Assembly (NCBI RefSeq): GCF_041321155.1
Contig: NZ_JBGGWB010000001.1
Coordinates: 310,001 to 374,000, forward strand
DNA: 64,000 bases
Source of the DNA: Sphingomonas sp. IW22
Lineage (GTDB): Bacteria > Pseudomonadota > Alphaproteobacteria > Sphingomonadales > Sphingomonadaceae
Reading direction: 5' to 3'
Below, in pieces: positions 59,019 through 64,000 of the stretch. The position numbers and the translations under genes are program-made. Every line of letters begins with the position of its first letter. The stretch's first letter is position 1. The notes beneath the pieces are model-generated. The model made no database searches. It saw nothing but the letters and a program-made list of their open reading frames with translations, and had not been told where the DNA came from.

Positions 59019-61943
59019 ATGAGCCTTACGCATATTTCGGTTCGCGGTGCCCGCGAGCATAATCTCAAGGGCGTCGATATCGACATCCCGCGCGACACGC
59101 TGACGGTCATCACCGGGCTGTCGGGATCAGGCAAGTCCAGCCTGGCGTTCGACACCATCTATGCCGAGGGCCAGCGGCGTTATGTCGAGTCGTTGAGCGC
59201 CTATGCGCGCCAGTTTCTTGAGATGATGCAAAAGCCCGATGTCGATCATATCGAAGGGCTGTCGCCCGCGATTTCCATCGAGCAGAAGACGACCAGCCGC
59301 AACCCGCGCTCGACCGTGGCGACCGTCACCGAGATTTACGACTATATGCGCCTGTTATGGGCGCGCGTCGGCATCCCCTACTCCCCTGCCACCGGTCTGC
59401 CGATTTCCGCGCAGACGGTCAGCCAGATGGTCGACCGCGTGCTGGCGCTGCCGGAAGGGACGCGGCTGCTGCTGCTCGCGCCGGTCGTGCGTGGGCGCAA
59501 GGGCGAGTATCGCAAGGAACTGGCCGAATGGCAGAAGGCCGGGTTCCAGCGCGTCCGCATCGACGGTGAAACCTATCTGATCGAGGAAGCGCCGGCTCTC
59601 GACAAGAAATACAAGCATGACATCGAGGTGGTGGTCGACCGACTGGTCGTGCGCGAGGATATCGCGACCCGGCTGGCGGAAAGTTTCGAGACCGCGCTGA
59701 AACTGGCCGAGGGGCTGGCCTATGTCGACCTGACGGACGGTGTGGTGCCGGGGCGCGAGAATGAGGCGGTCGATGCGGGCGCTATGAAGGGCGCGGGCAT
59801 TCCGGCCAATCGCATCGTGTTTTCCGAGAAATTCGCCTGCCCCGTTTCAGGGTTCACCATTCCCGAAATCGAACCGCGCCTGTTCAGCTTCAACGCGCCG
59901 CAGGGCGCCTGCCCGGCGTGCGACGGCCTTGGCGAAAGGCTGGAGTTCGACCGGGATCTCGTCGTCCCCAACCATGACCTGTCGATCAAGAAGGGCGCGG
60001 TGGTGCCCTGGGCCAAGTCGAACCCGCCCAGCCCCTATTACATGCAGGTACTGGGGTCGCTGGCGCGCGAATTCGGCTTCAAGCTGGATACGCCGTGGAA
60101 GGATCTGGCCGCCGAACATCAGGAAGCGATCCTGTTCGGGACCAAGGGCAAGGCGGTCACGCTGACCTTTGTCGACGGCAAGAAGTCCTATGACGTCAAA
60201 AAGCCGTTCGAGGGCGTGATCGGCAATCTCAACCGTCGGATGCTCCAGACCGAAAGCGCCTGGATGCGCGAGGAACTGTCCAAATATCAGGCCGCGCATC
60301 CGTGCGAGACATGCGGCGGTGCGCGGCTGAAGCCAGAGGCGCTGGCCGTGCGTGTGGGCGATGCGACGATTTCGTCGATCACCCGCCTGTCGGTGGTCGA
60401 TGCGCTGGCATGGTATGCCGCGCTGCCAGAGCAACTGACGCCGCAACAGGGCGAGATCGCGCGCGCGATCCTCAAGGAAATCGACGAGCGGCTGGGCTTT
60501 CTCAACAATGTCGGGCTTGATTACCTGAACCTCGACCGGACCAGCGGCACGCTGTCGGGTGGGGAGAGCCAGCGCATCCGGCTGGCCAGCCAGATCGGCA
60601 GCGGGCTGTCGGGCGTGCTGTACGTGCTGGACGAGCCATCGATCGGTTTGCACCAACGCGACAACGACATGCTGCTGGCGACGCTCAGGCGTCTGCGCGA
60701 CCTGGGCAATACGGTGCTGGTGGTCGAGCATGACGAGGATGCGATCCGCACCGCCGATTATGTGATCGACATGGGCCCCGGCGCGGGCGTGCATGGGGGT
60801 GAGATCGTCGCGCACGGGCCGCTGAAGAAACTGCTAAAGGCCAAGGGCAGCGTGACTGCCGATTATCTGAACGGCACGCGCGAGGTGCCGGTGCCGGCCA
60901 AGCGGCGCAAGGGCAACGGCAAGAAGCTGACCGTCCACAACGCCACTGCCAACAATCTGCGCGGGGTGACGGCCAGCCTGCCGCTGGGCACATTTACCTG
61001 CATCACCGGCGTGTCGGGGTCGGGCAAGTCCAGCTTCACCATCGACACGCTCTATGCAGCAGCCGCGCGTACGCTGAACGGCGCGCGGGTGTTGGCGGGC
61101 AAGCACGACAAGATCAGCGGGCTGGAGCATTGCGACAAGGTCATCGACATCGACCAGTCGCCCATCGGCCGCACCCCGCGGTCGAACCCGGCCACCTATA
61201 CCGGCGCGTTCACCGCGATCCGCGACTGGTTCGCGGGCCTGCCTGAGGCGCAGGCGCGCGGGTACAAACCCGGCCGTTTCAGCTTCAATGTCAAGGGTGG
61301 GCGGTGCGAGGCATGTCAGGGCGACGGCGTGCTGAAGATCGAGATGCACTTCCTGCCCGACGTCTATGTCACCTGCGATGTGTGCCACGGTGCGCGCTAC
61401 AACCGCGAAACGCTGGAAGTGAAGTTCAAGGGCAAGTCGATTGCCGATGTGCTGGACATGACGGTCGAGGATGCGGTCGAGTTCTTCAAGGCGGTGCCGC
61501 CGATCCGCGACCGAATGGCAATGCTGGGCGAAGTTGGCCTGGGTTACGTCAAGGTCGGGCAACAGGCCACCACCCTGTCGGGTGGCGAGGCGCAGCGGGT
61601 GAAGCTGGCCAAGGAACTGGCGCGCCGTTCGACCGGGCAGACGCTGTACATCTTGGACGAGCCGACCACCGGCCTGCATTTCGAAGATGTGCGAAAGCTG
61701 CTGGAAGTGCTGCATGCACTGGTCGAACAGGGCAACACGGTCGTGGTGATTGAACATAATCTCGACGTCATAAAAACCGCCGACTGGATCCTCGACCTCG
61801 GCCCCGAAGGCGGCGTGAAGGGCGGCGAAATCGTGGCGCAGGGCACGCCGGAGATCGTTGCCGCCGAACCGCGCAGCTATACCGGACGCTACCTGGCGCC
61901 GCTGCTGGCCCCGGACCGGAAGGAGACGCTGGCGGCGGAGTGA
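59019..61943 (+). CDS. uvrA: Excinuclease ABC subunit A
   Basis: UvrA dimers find bulky DNA damage and load UvrB for nucleotide excision repair. The 974-residue protein has two ABC ATPase units: Walker [16 protein letters not shown] and [18 protein letters not shown] signatures [16 protein letters not shown] and [15 protein letters not shown]. CxxC zinc modules include [27 protein letters not shown] and [16 protein letters not shown] with [10 protein letters not shown]. The ATG at 59019 ([18 protein letters not shown]) matches the family opening; upstream in-frame codons are not conserved. Confidence 0.97.
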   Translation: MSLTHISVRGAREHNLKGVDIDIPRDTLTVITGLSGSGKSSLAFDTIYAEGQRRYVESLSAYARQFLEMMQKPDVDHIEGLSPAISIEQKTTSRNPRSTVATVTEIYDYMRLLWARVGIPYSPATGLPISAQTVSQMVDRVLALPEGTRLLLLAPVVRGRKGEYRKELAEWQKAGFQRVRIDGETYLIEEAPALDKKYKHDIEVVVDRLVVREDIATRLAESFETALKLAEGLAYVDLTDGVVPGRENEAVDAGAMKGAGIPANRIVFSEKFACPVSGFTIPEIEPRLFSFNAPQGACPACDGLGERLEFDRDLVVPNHDLSIKKGAVVPWAKSNPPSPYYMQVLGSLAREFGFKLDTPWKDLAAEHQEAILFGTKGKAVTLTFVDGKKSYDVKKPFEGVIGNLNRRMLQTESAWMREELSKYQAAHPCETCGGARLKPEALAVRVGDATISSITRLSVVDALAWYAALPEQLTPQQGEIARAILKEIDERLGFLNNVGLDYLNLDRTSGTLSGGESQRIRLASQIGSGLSGVLYVLDEPSIGLHQRDNDMLLATLRRLRDLGNTVLVVEHDEDAIRTADYVIDMGPGAGVHGGEIVAHGPLKKLLKAKGSVTADYLNGTREVPVPAKRRKGNGKKLTVHNATANNLRGVTASLPLGTFTCITGVSGSGKSSFTIDTLYAAAARTLNGARVLAGKHDKISGLEHCDKVIDIDQSPIGRTPRSNPATYTGAFTAIRDWFAGLPEAQARGYKPGRFSFNVKGGRCEACQGDGVLKIEMHFLPDVYVTCDVCHGARYNRETLEVKFKGKSIADVLDMTVEDAVEFFKAVPPIRDRMAMLGEVGLGYVKVGQQATTLSGGEAQRVKLAKELARRSTGQTLYILDEPTTGLHFEDVRKLLEVLHALVEQGNTVVVIEHNLDVIKTADWILDLGPEGGVKGGEIVAQGTPEIVAAEPRSYTGRYLAPLLAPDRKETLAAE

Positions 61944-62027
61944 CGCCGCCAGCTTGCTATTGCGACTTGATCTCAAGATTTCGGGGCGTCATAAGCGTCG
62001 CATGATCCATGCCGACGCCTACCCCCC

Positions 62028-62597
62028 ATGCTGACCGCCGCCCTTCTGCTCGTCGCCGCTATCGGCGCGGTGCTGCTCCGGCTCGGCTGGGACGCGCGCG
62101 AACCCGCGCAGCTGCGGCTGACGCTGGCTGGCTGGGCAGCGATTGGCGGCGCGCTGGCGGTGCTGACCGCGCGTGACGGCGCATGGGGGCTGGCCACCGG
62201 GAGCCTGCCGGTAATGCTGGTCGCCTTTGCCCTGTTGGGACGTGAGGCGCTGGCATCATCCGCGCCCGCGCGTTCTGCCCGTATTCCCGACAGCGCGCCC
62301 AGCGTCCGGCTGCATGCCGCAGACTGGCGCGATGTGGGACGCCGGGTTGCCATCTTTGTTCTGACGGTGCCGGTGGCGGGCGCGGTGTCGCTGCTGGTCG
62401 GGCTGGCCTGTGCCGCGATTGCGCGGTCGGGCGGCGCGTCGGACGTGAACGCCAATGTGCTGGCGATGTTCGTCACGCCTTCCCTGTGGAGCGTGCTGGG
62501 CATCACCCTGATGCTGGGAATGCGCGCGCGTGACATGGTCGCGCCGCTGGCCGTAACCGGGCTGGTCGCCGCATTCATCTTCTGGTCGTTCGGCTGA
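62028..62597 (+). CDS. Unknown polytopic membrane protein upstream of the PepSY protein
   Basis: This 189-residue protein has about five helices, including MLTAALLLVAAIGAVLLRLG, VAIFVLTVPVAGAVSLLVGL and VAPLAVTGLVAAFIFWSF. A soluble linker lies between. It lies ten bases upstream of a PepSY membrane protein, so the pair is probably one operon. In other bacteria such small proteins accompany PepSY-TM genes near iron-uptake receptors, but I cannot place this one in a named family. Confidence 0.7.
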   Translation: MLTAALLLVAAIGAVLLRLGWDAREPAQLRLTLAGWAAIGGALAVLTARDGAWGLATGSLPVMLVAFALLGREALASSAPARSARIPDSAPSVRLHAADWRDVGRRVAIFVLTVPVAGAVSLLVGLACAAIARSGGASDVNANVLAMFVTPSLWSVLGITLMLGMRARDMVAPLAVTGLVAAFIFWSFG

Positions 62598-62607
62598 GGA
62601 AATCGAC

Positions 62608-64000
62608 ATGCGCTTCCCCTCCCCCGATCTCGTCCGCCGCGCGCTGTCGGGCCATGCGGCCATCGGCCTACTGGCCGGCGGGCTGCTCTATCTGATCTGC
62701 CTGTCGGGCACGATCGTCGTCCTGCGCGAGGAAATTCAGCGTTGGGAACAGCCCAACGTCGTCGAAACCGCGATCATTGCGCCGCAATCGCTGCAACGCG
62801 CGGCGGAAAATGTGCTGGCGAGCGAGGCGGGCAAGAAGCCGACCGAGCATTTCTACATTCACATGCCCAACGACGCGCTGCCGCGCACCGTCGTCACGAC
62901 CGACAATCAGGCGGTCTATATCGATGGCGAAGGAAATATCGCGGACAAGGAAGCGCATGGCTGGACCGAATTCCTGATCAACCTGCACGTCTACCTGCAC
63001 ATGCCCGGCACATTGGGCCTGACCGTCGTCGGAGCGCTGGGCGTGATGATGGCGGCGCTGACGCTGGGCGGCGTGCTGGCGCATCCACGCATCTTTCGCG
63101 ATGCCTTTCGTCTGCGCGCGCGGGGCCAGAAACAGCTGGCGCTGGCCGACTGGCACAATCGGCTGGGCGTGTGGACGCTGCCCTTCGGTCTGGCGCTGGC
63201 GCTGACCGGCGCGATGATCGGACTGGGCGGCGTCGCCACCTATGCCATTGCGGGCAAATGGTATGGCGGCGACCTTGAGGCGGCTTATGCCCCGATCTTT
63301 GGTGATGAGCCCGCGCACGACGACCGCCCTGCCCCGCTGGCCAACATCGCGGCTGCCACCGCCAATCTGCGCGCGGCGCATCCCGACCTTCAGCCGACCT
63401 ATGTGATCCTGCACGAACCCGGCACGCGCGGTCAGTATCTGACGATCATCGCCAAGCATCCGCGGCGGCTGATCTATGGCGACACCTATATCTTCGACGC
63501 CGACGGGCGGCTGACGGACAAGGTGGGGATTAGCGACGGCGATCTGGGCCGTCAGTTCGCGGCATCGAATTACGACCTGCATCTCGGCGCGTTCGGCGGG
63601 CTGCCGGTGCGGCTGATCTTCGTGATCCTCGGCGCGGCGGTGACGGTCGTGTCCGGAACGGGCATGTCGATCTGGCTGGTCAAACGCCGCCAGCGCGGCC
63701 GCGCCAGCCCACGGCTCGAGGCGGTCTGGGCCGTTACCATCTGGGGCGCTCCGGTAATGCTGGGCCTGGCGCTGATTCAGCGGGCGCTGTTCGGGGCACA
63801 GGCGCCGATGGTCGCGCTGTTCTGGGTCGGACTGGCGGGGCTGATCGCCGCCGCAATCCTTGCGCCGCGTGCCGAGCTTTGGGGCCGCTCGCTGCGCCTG
63901 ATCCTTGGTGCGTTGATGGCCGGTGCCGGGATCATCCACGCCGCGTCGATGGACAGCGCCATTCCTGCGCTGTTGGTGATCGACCTGTCGCTGGTTGCGG
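62608..64000 (+). CDS. PepSY-associated membrane protein (PiuB-like), C-terminus cut off
   Basis: The 464 residues seen here start MRFPSPDLVRRALSGHAAIG and have the PepSY-TM pattern. An N-terminal helix (GLLAGGLLYLICLSGTIVVL) precedes LINLHVYLHMPGTLGLTVVG and LADWHNRLGVWTLPFGLALA (the WH-x-x-G-x-W/PFG signature). A periplasmic PepSY region and further helices follow (AVTVVSGTGMSIWLVKRRQR). Relatives are linked to iron or haem handling, possibly ferric reduction. It runs off the right end of the window, so the stop is unseen. Confidence 0.88.
   Translation, partial: MRFPSPDLVRRALSGHAAIGLLAGGLLYLICLSGTIVVLREEIQRWEQPNVVETAIIAPQSLQRAAENVLASEAGKKPTEHFYIHMPNDALPRTVVTTDNQAVYIDGEGNIADKEAHGWTEFLINLHVYLHMPGTLGLTVVGALGVMMAALTLGGVLAHPRIFRDAFRLRARGQKQLALADWHNRLGVWTLPFGLALALTGAMIGLGGVATYAIAGKWYGGDLEAAYAPIFGDEPAHDDRPAPLANIAAATANLRAAHPDLQPTYVILHEPGTRGQYLTIIAKHPRRLIYGDTYIFDADGRLTDKVGISDGDLGRQFAASNYDLHLGAFGGLPVRLIFVILGAAVTVVSGTGMSIWLVKRRQRGRASPRLEAVWAVTIWGAPVMLGLALIQRALFGAQAPMVALFWVGLAGLIAAAILAPRAELWGRSLRLILGALMAGAGIIHAASMDSAIPALLVIDLSLVA

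Overview
The window looks like a chromosomal segment of a GC-rich alphaproteobacterium, most likely a sphingomonad (Sphingomonas or a close relative). Supporting signs are the uniformly high GC and GC-ending codons, neighbourhoods such as mtaB-ftsY-yciB and DUF1285-CoA pyrophosphatase-cca, and mostly housekeeping content with tight ATGA/GTGA overlaps. No CRISPR array, prophage or rRNA operon was seen.

Layout. 1-6 kb: the start of an archaeal/eukaryal-type prolyl-tRNA synthetase, a HerA-like ATPase coupled to a secreted dipeptidyl peptidase IV, and an AI-2E family permease. 6-8.7 kb: aconitase A. 8.8-11.4 kb: an accessory patch with a decayed IS5-family transposase, a possible 58-residue secreted peptide and an AT-richer PAP2_3 membrane phosphatase-like gene. 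11.4-23.5 kb: a DUF481 outer-membrane protein, rppH, a deacetylase-fold hydrolase, photolyase, cfa, malate synthase G with a MarR regulator, the DUF1285-NUDIX-cca operon and a GGDEF-EAL protein. 23.5-31.1 kb: parC, then an arginine succinyltransferase (ast) operon led by an M20 hydrolase, then a GST-methyltransferase pair.

31.4-42.5 kb is the translation and secretion core: rpsA, ihfB, a tRNA-Leu(UAA) gene split by a group I intron, ffh-rpsP-(small acidic protein)-rimM, a second GGDEF-EAL protein, mtaB-ftsY-yciB and sodB. 42.7-50 kb is an amino-acid and polyamine region: an APC permease, a threonine dehydratase-like enzyme with a coupled 57-residue membrane peptide, an ornithine/lysine decarboxylase with a structured leader, a LysE exporter, and the carboxynorspermidine/carboxyspermidine decarboxylase and dehydrogenase pair. 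Together these would make putrescine and convert it to spermidine without S-adenosylmethionine. 50-64 kb: an esterase, a proline-rich lipoprotein with an L,D-transpeptidase, rplJ-rplL, an M14 peptidase, prepilin peptidase, thiolase, uvrA, and an unknown membrane protein followed by a PepSY membrane protein that runs off the end.

The two most notable non-coding elements are the group I intron in the anticodon loop of tRNA-Leu(UAA) (33710-33945), and the decarboxylase leader (about 45370-45457). In the leader an 11-bp helix can hide the Shine-Dalgarno, a second helix crosses it in pseudoknot fashion, and a short upstream reading frame ends one base before the proposed TTG start.
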